DNA of 64,000 bases from Dichomitus squalens LYAD-421 SS1 (lineage: Eukaryota > Basidiomycota > Agaricomycetes > Polyporales > Polyporaceae), in the NCBI RefSeq assembly GCF_000275845.1, contig NW_006766889.1, positions 391,289-455,288 of the forward strand. Direction: 5' to 3'. Of the stretch, positions 33,641 to 44,653 are shown one piece after another. The translations under genes were made by a program, and so were the position numbers. The notes beneath the pieces are model-generated. The model was not told the DNA's origin. It ran no database searches and saw only the letters and a program-made list of their open reading frames with translations. Position 1 is the stretch's first letter. Every line of letters starts with the position of its first letter.

Positions 33641-36067
33641 TTACGACGCACCCCGCTTGCCGCCGCCTCGTGCGCCCCTCCCTCTACCTCTCCCACGACC
33701 AGGTTTCTTCGTCGGCTGACCAGGGGGTGGTGTACCATCGTCTTCGTCTTCGCTGTCGCTCGAGCCTTTCGCCGCAGCGGCCTTGCCACGCGGCACACCC
33801 CGCGCGGAAGACCCTGCTGCGCCCTTGCCCACGCCTGCGCGCGGCGGCTGCTCCTTGTCAACGGCGGGCTTCCAATCCCGAAACTTGCGCCTGCACGCGC
33901 TCGAGCCCATTTCCTGGTACTCTTCCCTCGTCACGACGCACTGCGCAAACTCCGGCCGCGCGGCGAATGCGAGCGCCGATCGGTACGCCTCCAGGATCGG
34001 CCTGCATCAGGAGTAGCGTCAGCTGCCTATCTGAGCAATGCTATTTGGCACGATTACGGAAGGGGAACGTGGGAAGCCGACACGGGCGGCGCAGGGCGGA
34101 GAGTGGAAAGGTGGCATTGTGGCCACGTAATGTGGAGAAGAATTCCGAGGGTACGGAAAGAGAAATCCCAGAGAGAAGGAACGGGACGTACTCTGCAGAG
34201 GCGTATATCCCCACCTCGCAGTCGATGGGCGCGAGCGAGCGTAGTTCGGACATCCTGTCAGTGGGGTGTGGTACTTTGTCAGCGTGCGTCTGAGCCTATG
34301 GGACAGGACAAGCAAAGCGTTGCATAAGAGTGACGAATATGGCAAGAACGTTGAGGGTTCGACGGATGGGCGGATAGAGGCGTGTAGATGTGACGGACGA
34401 TAGATGTATCGAAGGGGCTGCAGCTATTACGGTAGACGCTCCGCTAGTCAAAATAGCGCGATGGGCACGTACAGTCTATTTCGGAAGCCAGGCATGGCGG
34501 TGTTGCCACCAATCAGACCAATGTTTGCCCAAAACATACCCTGCAGATCGTCTGGTAAAAGCGCTATGCTCGCCGCCACCGTCGCGCTGAGCCCTGCCTG
34601 CTCTAGACCTGTGCGTGATTGTACGGCATGGTACAATGGTGAAAATCAGCGTGAGTGAGAGTTCATACACAGCGAGCTATTGGAAGTGATAATTGCCGAT
34701 ATCGGTCGGACTAAAAAGGATCTCTGGGATAGAGAACCGCTCGTTGGCCATCCTCAGGTGCCTTCGTCAAGCGATTCGCCCGGATCACGTATTCGCCCTG
34801 GCCGGCGTGCGGGGTAGTCCGGAAATATATACTCCTGTACTATTGGGTTCCCGTTTGGCCGGGCGCTATGTATCACACGGTTGTGTCGAGTTGGAGGAGA
34901 GCCCGTGAGGTTGGAGAGCCCGTGAAGTTGGAGAGCCCACGAAGTTAGGCCAGCCGGTAATCGAAATGAGGGTGCAGAGAAACGGGGGGACACTCAGTTA
35001 GGCAGGTGCATTCGGGCAGATGCGGTGTGAGCGTTCTGAGTTAGACGCACCGGCAGGTCTCAAGGTCCGCTGCGAAGTCCTCGGACACAAAGCAGCAAGC
35101 CTCCTTGATTTCGTTCATGATGTGTGTTTCTTCCATCATGTTCCATTGGCGATATGACACGTTCTCTTTCAGTTGGTTGGTCAGGAGCTTCCCACCGACG
35201 TCGATTCTGCCACAACATGATGTGTCAGCTTGAATATGCGTGATATGCACTCATGATATCTAGGAGCCCACCTCTTTACAGCCTCCCATACTACTTCTCC
35301 GTTGAGGAGTGGGACGACGTGGGTGAAGCTAAATCCGGAGTCAACGACGAGCCAGCACTCCGGTGTTGGTGAGTTTGACTGAGCAAAGAGCTGGCCATAT
35401 GGTATGAGCGACGCGGCTGCAGGAGGATCAATTCAACAGTGCCGTGAGTTTGAGTTTGATATGAGCGCTTAGGAACGAACGGACGGGTGCATCTGAAATA
35501 AGATCGAAACTCGTATTCTTCGAACACGAACTGATCGTAGACGTCTTGGATGTTTGGAAGATTGAAGTAAGGCTCCGTAATCAGCAAAGAGGACTCGGAC
35601 GTGTTGATCTGGACAGTCAACGAATACGTCGCGTCGTTTCCACCATTAATGTCAACGCCATACGGTCGGATGGTTAACTGACCCCAAGGACCTCAGTCGA
35701 GAATAGACCATCCCAGATGGCCTTTTGAGCATCCCAATCAACAAGAAATCCCTGATAGCTGTCACATTGTAGATTGAACCAATTCAGAATGGTCATCTAT
35801 TGACCTACCTTCTCGAATGGCAGACGGAATCGGAGAGATGTGCAGTCACGACACTTGGCTAACTCATGCCCAATATAGGTAGCATTGTCGCCTTTAGCTC
35901 GGACCACGGCATTTGAAATGACTCTATAAAACGATGAGCTGCGCGTATGCCGTACTGGACAATTGGCGAACAAACCGGGGTTGTTCGTCGTGTACGCCGA
36001 GAATGCCAGCTTTGATTGCTGACGCGCCGTTGTCTACCAGGACAGTAGGAATGCTGGTGGTGGGCAT
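33641..36067 (-). CDS. Actin-related protein 6, with apparent 1-nt frameshift
   Basis: Ten exons on the minus strand: 36067-35976, 35923-35809, 35751-35683, 35608-35485, 35416-35272, 35206-35051, 34865-34697, 34608-34473, 34254-34192, 34001-33641; about 476 residues if the shift is bridged. ARP6 marks are [14 protein letters not shown] (actin fold start), [90 protein letters not shown] and [19 protein letters not shown]6 is a subunit of SWR1, which deposits histone H2A.Z. In exon 7 the frame meets TGA 34754-34756 after DEGT. One extra base there would restore reading into LRMANERF, so this is a sequencing error or a disabled allele. The exon 7/8 intron (34609-34696) uses a GC donor. A tail of about 70 residues past the actin fold is acidic, then RG-rich ([13 protein letters not shown]). 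Confidence 0.88.
34896..34946. repeat. 17-bp minisatellite, three copies
   Basis: Units 34896-34912, 34913-34929 and 34930-34946 read ggagagcccgtgaggtt with one or two substitutions between copies. They lie inside the ARP6 intron 34866-35050, so array growth explains part of that intron's extra length. Confidence 0.85.
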
Positions 36068-36776
36068 GACCTGGTATATAGCAAGGTTGCCTCCAGACGG
36101 AGACGTTGAGGATGAGAAACCTGGCAGGTAGAGTGCTGTCGGTGCAGCTAGAAGACGAAATGTTCAAGGTCAGCACCAATTGGAGGAGGAGAGAGCATGA
36201 AACTGAACCGAGCAAACACACTAGCGCCCAGCGTTCACAAGCCCGAGGCGCCCATTTGGCGACGCTGATTGGCTAGGGCTGTGCACTGTGCCCAGGCTGG
36301 TCGCTCCGGCCTCTGTGTCTAGCTCGTCCCACCACAGTCGAGGCCTCCGACTCACCGCCCGCTCTTCCAGAAGATCCGGTACATCCTTTCAACCTGTCTG
36401 TAGCTTCCGATGAAGATCTAATACATCGACTTAGTCCCGTCTCGTTTGAGTGCTGTCATCTCGTGTCGGACCCAACGATAGCAACTTATCAACGACTTTC
36501 CATTGTCCCCCCTTGCTGGAGGCTTCTATTAACCACAAGTGGTACGTCCTCTTCGGGCCCCTCATGTTTTGCGTGAGCCATCCGACGTTCGTGCACAGGT
36601 CTTGTACTTCCTCAGCAGATCCGTCTGTACACGCTGATCGTCTCACCCGTGCAGGTAAGCCCTGTACACGGGATGCCGTATGTGATATGCTCTTGCCCTG
36701 CTTTGACAGCTTCCGCAAATTTGCTACGAAGCCAGACACTCGGATTGACCATCAGTTTTTTCAGCTTTCATCACAG
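36068..36776. promoter_or_regulatory. Divergent promoter region, ARP6 / TANGO2
   Basis: 709 bases between the two ATGs hold both promoters and 5' UTRs. Open frames occur on both strands but show no domain or splice logic. No distinct core element was identified. Confidence 0.4.
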
Positions 36777-38069
36777 ATGTGTGTTTGTTTCTGGACCTTG
36801 GATCATCCGGAGTATGCCTTGTGTGTGACACGATTAGCCATCACTTTGTGGTCCGAGCTCAGCGCAGTGAACTGACACGCTCGCTGGGGCAGGATCCTAT
36901 GTAGCAATCGCGACGAGTACCTCCACCGGCCAACCGCGCCTGCCCACTGGCACTCTTTCGGCCCTATCAATGCCGACAATACCGGAGAAGGCAGCGTTCT
37001 ATCCGGCAGGGATTTGTTGGCTGGTGGAACCTGGGCAGGAATTAGTCGGGGAGGCAGGGTCGCCCTTCTGTGTGTCGAACCGCGCCCTTCGGACCTCGCC
37101 CTCCGTACTCATGAGTACGCCTCTGCCCAGGACAAACATCACGGAACCCATTCGGAAGTATGCGTCCTCCCGCGGCGACCTCGCCTCCCTGTTCCTGCTT
37201 CCACCAATCCCAAAACCGACCCTCAAGGACGAGATCGACGCATTCCTTGACGCCCATCGCGACGGCGTGTACGCTGGGTTCAACCTACTCGTCCTATCGC
37301 CTTCTCCGTCAACTGATCTCGGCGCTAACGGAGGACTGTCGCTCGAAGGAGCGATCCTCACCAATCACGGTGGCGGCGGCACGATCACGGCCCGTATGCT
37401 CTCAGAAGACGAGCGCCATGTAGGCGGTATGTCCAATGGCATCGAGGGCCATGGTGCGGAGGAGTGGCCCAAGGTCCAGCACGGCCGACAAGCCATGCGC
37501 GACCTCCTCCACGGCTTGCCACAAGACGCGATGGAGGCCCAGATCGCAGACCAGCTGTTCGAGCTTCTGACGTGAGCTTTGTCTTTTTCTTTTCCCGCTC
37601 GCGTCCACATGCCGTCGTTCCCCGCCTCTGTACCCGGCACACTTCTGGTCTCGGTCGTGGTCCTCGGTGTAGCGCCCGTTGAGATGTGCCCACGCTGACT
37701 GGCAAGGAGCGCCGCTCCTTCTCTGCCTCTTCTCCCCTTAGCTGGACGAGCGAGAAGGCACCCGTGGATCGCTCCGAGCTGCGCAACACCATCCATGTGA
37801 AGCCCCTCCGTGTCCCGCTGCACACGATGCCCGAGGGAGCAGGTGGGGCGACGGGCACGCCGCCCTCGCATTTGTATTACGGCACTCGCCTGTCGACGGT
37901 AATCCTGATCCGAAGGGATGGACACGTAACTTTTATTGAACGAGACGTCTGGACCCTCGATGACTCGAGGGGCGGTGAGGGTGCCGTGCCCAAGCGAGAT
38001 TCGGGAGGCGATCGCGTCTTCCACTTCCAGATCCCGCGGGATCCATGCGCAGAGCATTCGTCGAGCTGA
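36777..38069 (+). CDS. TANGO2 / NRDE-family protein
   Basis: Exons: 36777-36820, 36893-37069, 37131-37571, 37742-38069; 329 residues. The N-terminus [20 protein letters not shown] runs into NRDEYLHRP, the motif that names the NRDE family. Cys2 occupies the position of the Ntn-hydrolase nucleophile. Further marks are [24 protein letters not shown] (about residues 50-75), [30 protein letters not shown] and [10 protein letters not shown]. Human TANGO2 is linked to heme and lipid/coenzyme A handling between mitochondria, ER and Golgi; the biochemical role is not settled and is only inferred here. Length is slightly above the animal protein (about 276) because of loops. It is divergent from ARP6 and convergent with the Zn2Cys6 gene. 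Confidence 0.9.
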
Positions 38070-38519
38070 AGCTGAGAACGGGCGGAGCGGCGAAGGATGG
38101 TGTGGGAAGCCGCAGAGGGGGAAATGAAGCAGACGAAGGCGTCGGCGAGGAAAGCTCTATCCGAGATGTATTGGACAGCATTAGGTTACCTATATACGCT
38201 ACTATGCTACACGGAACGCCGTGATAGTGTACAATCCGGGACCCCTACGCCCGGCCCACGGCCCATCCTACATATGATAAATACAACGGCCAATCGCATA
38301 TCCGTGTCAGTGACAAATATCAAGTGGTATATGGAGTAGATAGAAGTAGGAGTGCGGGATAGTAGGAGTGCGGAATAGTGGGAGACAGGCAACAGACAGC
38401 TTCATCGATAGAGCGAGAGACAAGTGACATAGGGTCCATGAATGTCCGCAGTAAGCGTGCACAGGGTGCTCCAGGAGGAAAAGTGGACGAGAAGAACAAT
38501 CCAAGTGGAGCATATGCCC
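38070..38519. other. Convergent 3' intergenic region
   Basis: 450 bases between the stops of the TANGO2-type gene (+) and the Zn2Cys6 gene (-). It holds a short tandem repeat at 38345-38376 and no other feature. Confidence 0.5.
38345..38376. repeat. 16-bp tandem repeat, two copies
   Basis: agtaggagtgcgggat (38345-38360) is followed directly by agtaggagtgcggaat (38361-38376), then a partial third unit (agtgggag). It lies in the shared 3' flank of two convergent genes. Confidence 0.8.
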
Positions 38520-40114
38520 TTAGCTGATATAGGTTTTGTGATATACGGCGGCGGCATGCTCGGGCTGCGTCGCGGCCGCGACTGGGAAGTATGAATCATA
38601 GCCGGCAGACTGGCCCATCTGCGCGCTTGGCCACTGCTCGTGCATACTGGGACCCGTGGCTGCGCCAATGCTTGACTGGCTCGACGTCGATATGGGCGAC
38701 ATGTTGAGCTCCGTCTCGGTCGGCGTCGACAAGCTCTCGTACGACGAGGGGCTGCCGGAAGTATTGCCGCTGTTCGTCATAATACGCAGTGAGCACCCTC
38801 GAGCTACCAAGTGAAACGAGGGGCCACCTACTGCATGATATCATTCAAGTCTGCCACGCGCCGAAGTATGACGCAGCTCCGAGACGTGTTATGTTCGGGT
38901 AACTGCCTGAGGACCGCCGCCGTATTCTGGAGCTGATTCGTGAGCCCGATCAGGACGTTCCCCGCTGCCGGGTTAGTCAAGCACGGGCACGAGTGTTGCA
39001 TGTACTGCTGTTGCTGGTCTTGGTAATAGTGGTCCCCATTCGAGACGCCATGGCGCGCCTCGCCGTACGTCATGACAGACGCGGAGGAAGGCGACGAGTA
39101 GCATGACGAGTCGTCGGCGGGGGAATACACGGCCTGCCCATGCCCGTGCCCCTGCTGGTTGCGGTAGAGGTTATACGAGTGCCCGGAGCCGTTGTCGACG
39201 TTGGGGTGAGTGGGGGAGGGCGTAAAGCGGTAAAGGTGCTGTTGAGAGGGGTCCGAGCCATGCTCCGTCTTGATAGCAGGCGGCATTCGCCCGTTTGCCT
39301 CCTCGTGCCGATCTCGGGGGCCCTTTTGATACTGAAGACGTCGAGAGGAGCGTGAATGCCACTTCTCGTTGGGGTCGCCGTCGCAGAATGTGGGTTCCGC
39401 CCATTTCGGATGAGGTTTGCCTGTAGTGACCGTCGATTGCTCAGTACGATGTGTGACCGGAAGTGCGCGAACAGCCCGCGAGACGCGCGCGCGGAGGGGA
39501 ACTTAGATAGCGAGAAGATATGGAACGAACCTCGAAGCTCGCGAACGAGGCTCTCAAGTTCTGCAATGCGATTGCGCAGGCGGGTGTTCTCGTCCACGTT
39601 CGGATCATCCCTGAACGAGAGTTCAGTACATCTAGATACGACGCGCACGGAGCTCAGGCTCGAGCGAGACGCTACCTACCGGAGAGCGGGATCGTCGACC
39701 TCGTATACACAAAGGCCCGTCTAAGCGTCGTTGAATAAGCGGGTGAACATTGGACCGGGAACGTAATAGGCAAGAGATCGTACCAGACCGAGTTGTATGC
39801 AACGCTGGCATGGTCGCTTCCTGTCGCACTGTAGACAAGTGCATCAGAGCCGGGCGCGCAGTGACAGGTCGCCTATTGTCGCGTACCTTGCGCTTAGACG
39901 TATGGCAATTCAAGCATGATTGGGTGGTCCGGTTGCGGCGACTGTGACGAAGGGCTGAGTGGGAGGGAGAGGGGGGAGTGCATCAAGAGGAGACTCACCG
40001 CTTACGGTGATCCACCTCCAAGCCGGCGAGGTCGAAGTCCATTATTTCGCCCTTGAACTGGAGGGGCTGAGGAAGAGTGTCGGCGGGAAGTACAGCGGCA
40101 GATGACATGGTCAT
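38520..40114 (-). CDS. Zn(2)-Cys(6) fungal transcription factor
   Basis: Exons on the minus strand: 40114-39999, 39941-39887, 39828-39784, 39720-39680, 39610-39531, 39420-38832, 38769-38520; 391 residues. The binuclear zinc cluster occupies residues 48-76 with spacing C-x2-C-x6-C-x5-C-x2-C-x8-C (SCLNCHTSKRKC, RPCQRC, TGLC). A short linker (VYEVDDPALRDDPN) and a coiled-coil segment (ENTRLRNRIAELESLVRELR) follow, as expected for a DNA-binding dimer. The rest is Ser/Pro/Gln/Tyr-rich with no middle-homology domain. The cluster is split by three introns. ATG 40114 was chosen as the first in-frame ATG of exon 1 (MTMSSAAVLPAD). The target genes are unknown. Confidence 0.88.
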
Positions 40115-43100
40115 GGCCGGGGATGACTGAGGTGATGGGGACTCGGAGATGTTGACGGGATGGACATCCTTAAGTACGACTCCTGTGCGAGCGCCATCTA
40201 GTAGGGCGACGCATCCATGGCCCAGATTGAGCAGATCTCTCAGCGGATACCGATCCACCGTTTTGGCTTCGAAGCACAAACAGTACCGAAATGGAGCGGG
40301 AGCTCAAGAGAATTCAGGGCCCTGAAGATGCCTCTGGGTCTGGGTTACACGCCGTTTCCGTCCAGTGCGTGACACACCGTGCGAGTTGTGATAATAATTC
40401 CCAGCGTGGGGATGCCCGCGGAAGCAGATAAGGTTCTGCTGAATGGGCACCGTCGGATGCCGTTATGCATGGAATGGATGATGATATCCAAGAATTCAGA
40501 TACTTGAATCAGCGTAGAAATCAGACCGTGCAAATTGGGGACATTGGCTTCCAGGGCGTCGTCTGAAAGCGCGTTCGATTTCGATACTGCCACCCGCCGG
40601 CACGATACGACGAACCAAAGTTCTACAGCAGGCTTCAGTGAGCAAGATACGGTTCTGGTTCTCTGGCGTTGGTGGCGGCTACCAGGCGACGGCTGAGTTT
40701 GGACGATATAGATTCCGTGCGCAATATATCCAGGAACAGGAGTTCCTCCCACCAAATCACGCGGCCAACACCGACGCCGGTGCTATCGCATGTTCCCGCC
40801 AGAATATGTATGTACATATGCCATCACAATGTTCCGTTTGGAGCCCCAACCTGAACAAGATCAGGGAGGCCAACTTGACGATTCGTCATAGCACCGAACA
40901 TCGTCCCACTTAGCCGGCGTCGCCGGAGGCGGATAGGAAGCTTCGTCATCAATGCATGAGCATGAGCTCAGGGTGGAAAGGAGAGCGCTATGCTGGTCCC
41001 TGGATGGTGCAAAGCGACTTACCAGGTCGACTGAAGGGACGACGGAGGCCAAAGAGGAGGGTGGTAGTACGGAACGGTCGGGTAAATGGATAGCGCGTGT
41101 GCTCCCTGAACGTGTTCGATGCCGACGGCGTACTCGGGGCGAATGGGAGCTTCTGATGGCCCATGGGCCGGACGGCGCGCCAAGCCAAGGGCATCTCGAA
41201 CTCGCCGGTCGGAAGCCCTGTGCGGCAGGAGGACCTCACGGAGGTCGAGTACGCTCGCATAGGGAACGTAGATCTCCAGCAGCGCGTGGCAAATGCGACA
41301 CTGGCGACAGACGTGCAGAACACGGCATCAGAATGTGGCGTTTGGATTCGTCCCGCCAGCGCGTCGCATTCTATACCTTACGTTAACTTGCCTGCCTAAG
41401 GCGCTCGCGACGACCGCACGACGTCCCGGTGGCACAGGTCTTGGAATCCCTCTCAGCATGGCGCGCAACCGCCTGCGAGATAGCAAGGCGGGGACGGCTG
41501 AACGCCACATACTGCGAGCTTACGGCAAGCAAGGGCCCAGCTACGACGTCTGCGCCGTCCAATCTGGTCAACGGTGAGAAGGCCAAGGCGCTCCCGCACG
41601 GACACCTCCCGGCCTGCTGGCGCGCATCTGGTTAGGCTATCTGGTAGTCAGATAGGGGCGTGAGTGTCAAGTCGCCGGAATCCTCCTTGTCGCCTCGTTG
41701 TGCCGAGCGCGGCCGCGCTATGCGATACATACATTGCAACGCGTAGCACCTAGACAGAGAGGACCGGACGGAACGAAAGACGTAACGGAGATATCTCAGC
41801 TTTGATCGCGGTCCCGCGAATGAGCGAATCTGTCCGATCACGCAGGATTGTTGTCACACACCGCGGACCTGGCTAGACAAGGGGGGCACTGACTTCTGGG
41901 CGCACGGTTCGACGGGAAGGGGCCTGCAGCTGGCAGCGAATGGCTGGAATGAGACTAGATCAAGGTTCCGAGTCTTGTCAGGAGAACGGCACTCTGCGGG
42001 TGCCCGGCCGAAGGCGTAAGATTCAGTTTAGGATTTGGATGGGAAAACTCACCGGAACCCAATGCCAGCTGATGATCTTCCGGACCGCCTGACGACAGTC
42101 AATCCTTGAGACAAGTGAATGTTACGAACACAGGAACCGGGACAATCGCGTCGATATTCCATGGCAGAACGGGCGTTGCGACCCTGAGCACGACCTTCAT
42201 GGGCGCTAGGTGCAGAATACCGGCCGAGAACTCTGGGAAGACGCTGGAATGACCACGATCAGGACATCGGGAGCAGTCGAATCAGAGTTGTAGAACGGGG
42301 TTTCCAAATCTGCACGTTGCAGTTGAGAGCTGAGGCAATCAGGAGAAGACGGGAATCCAGAGTCCGCGGAAGACGAGAGGAAGACTGCCAGATAGCACGG
42401 TGCGACGCGGAAGCCAGGCGTACTGAGTGAATCTAGACCGATGGCTTCACAGCGAGCATGATCCGAGCTCAGCTGCCGTTACCGGACTACGAAGAGGAGT
42501 TGTTAGATGCACAGACATTCTGAGCCAGATACTCGAGTCGTTCCTCGCCAACGGCGATAGTCCGGGGCTGCCGGACATGGCTGTTTGTCGCTGTTTGCTT
42601 CTTGGCGCTCTCCCGAAAACCCTCCGCGCCACTGATTGTTTCGACGAACCTTGGCTTCGACAGACTTGCGACAACCTCGGACAGAGGTCAGTCCACCGTT
42701 CTCACGTACGTCCTCAGCCTGGAGATTCCAGCTCATGTGAGTATCATCGTGATTTGATATCAGGTCCCCCCAATGACGTCCATCCCCGGTCCTGCGCTCC
42801 CACAGATCCGCCATGCCGCTGCAGCGTGCACAACCGAGTTCTCTCGCTACTCCTCTGTTATGTCCCCAGAACGCGTTCCCTCCGTATACAGCTCATTGAC
42901 TTCCATATTGCAATAAGCGAGGTGTCATCGTTGACGCTGGAACCGGCGACCGTTCCAGACATAAGGACGAAACACGCTCACCTGTCTGGTGCGTCCAAGA
43001 GACCGGATCGTAGATAGTCATATTATATGGGATGTTCACTTCTTGTCCCCTCCAGTCCCACATGTCAATATATATTCAGGGGGATGCTTTCGACCCTTCA

Positions 43101-44653
43101 ATCTCGCAAATTGAAATCAACTCGATGGTTTCGCTATCTTCTGTCCTTGTCCTCGGACAAACCCCGACTATGCGGTCCGAGCAGGGCAAGGCCGCTCGCG
43201 GACCCAATATGCATGGCGCCACGCATCTCAGGTAAGAGCATGCGTTCACCTCTGGTTCTTGGTATCGGCATTGCGCCACAACTCCGTTATTACGGTGCTA
43301 TAGCATAGCCAATTGTGTCTTTCACGGTTCTTGAGTTCTTTCTGCGGCTCGCCTTTGACGTCGTTGACGGCATCGACGTGAGGACGGGCCTCCGTGGTGT
43401 ATTGTGTGGCGACGATCTCATGGTTTTGCTCCACAATACTGCTGGTCGTGGGGTACGGCCGAAGTTGTTGTCCCCAGCTTATGTTATGGTTATGGCACTT
43501 GCTACACCATCCTTGGATGGCGGATGTTCGCGTAAGTGCTCCCAACTTCATCCGGTCCACGTTGATATTGAACGTAGGCGGACGACGAGGGCTTTAGACA
43601 GCCCGCCCCGCATCCGTAGGAGATCTATGCATAATTTCCCAAGATCCTGCTCGGTTCGACTGCTTCTTCCGCGCAGCGACGCATATCGATCACATTTCCG
43701 CAGGTTTGGAGGGCTAGATTTGACTGTCGAAGGCTGTATTTCTCGTCACCGTTTACGTGGTCGTGCATCGTCGCCGAAACATCGGCAATCCGGACCCTTG
43801 CGCAAACCATCTCAAGAACCCTTTCCTGGCTTCACACTTTGTCTCTACCCGGTTAGCAGACATCTATCCCTTCTGACCCTCGATTTGTGCCCGAGACAGC
43901 CAGAGGTGTAACCATCCATCGTGCCCGGTTGTAGTGACTGCATTTGCGGCTGCTTCTCTCCTCGTAGGCCATGCCATAAGAGGCACCCTATATTGACGAC
44001 AAGACGTTTCCCTCGTTTTCCGCAGCGATACGGGACGTCCAGGTAGCCGATGACTCGGGTATTCTGCTTGGACGAGTCTCTAATGGTCTAAAATTGGATC
44101 TTGCAGGGTTGGGTCGATCCGTCCCTAGCGACAAGACGCCCACATTCTTTGCGTAGCTTCCAACGATCTGAGGTCTCCTTATGCGACAACAGACCGCTAA
44201 ATTTCTCGCCGACGTTGACATTTGTATCTGTATCTTACGTATAACGCAGGTCGCTGCTCTAATTAATGACGAATTGTGGTATCGACGTGATCGACACGCG
44301 TGTTTTCCGCCGCTCGGTGCCGTAATGGGGTGCGTACAAAACGGCGGCGCTTGACGGACGAGTTGTCCGCTGTACTTGGGTGAACTGGCAGGCCGCTCTC
44401 GCTGAGTAAAGCCTGGCGGTGGCCAAGTCGGCGACGTCGGCAAGCGATAGCGAGAACGTGGTTTCGGATCCCGCGACGCGGTGTGACCAACGTGCCCCCG
44501 AGCACACGCGCGCCTGTAGTGACGCAGCTCCTGGGTGGCGTGTTGCGCGCCATCCGCGCGCCGTCTCCCAATCATGCACCGTCGTCTCTCGTTCCACTCC
44601 GTCTTCGTCCTTGCTTCTTACCTCACGCTCGACTGCGACTCTGCCCTCTGGAG
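40115..44653. other. 4.5-kb region without supportable gene
   Basis: The stretch lies between the start of the Zn2Cys6 gene and the PSS gene. It should contain both promoters. The longest frames (42427-43017 and 43315-43911 on the plus strand, 43988-44963 on the minus) lack domains, compete with equally long frames on the other strand and give no phase-consistent splice models. No reverse transcriptase, transposase or long terminal repeats are recognised. Confidence 0.4.

Noticed and set aside
42427..43017. 196-codon plus-strand frame
   Set aside because: No domain, no conserved start context and no neighbouring exon in phase; composition is like its surroundings.
43246..43911. Overlapping frames on both strands (198 codons +, 104 codons -)
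   Set aside because: Both are open by chance over the same DNA and neither resembles a known protein.
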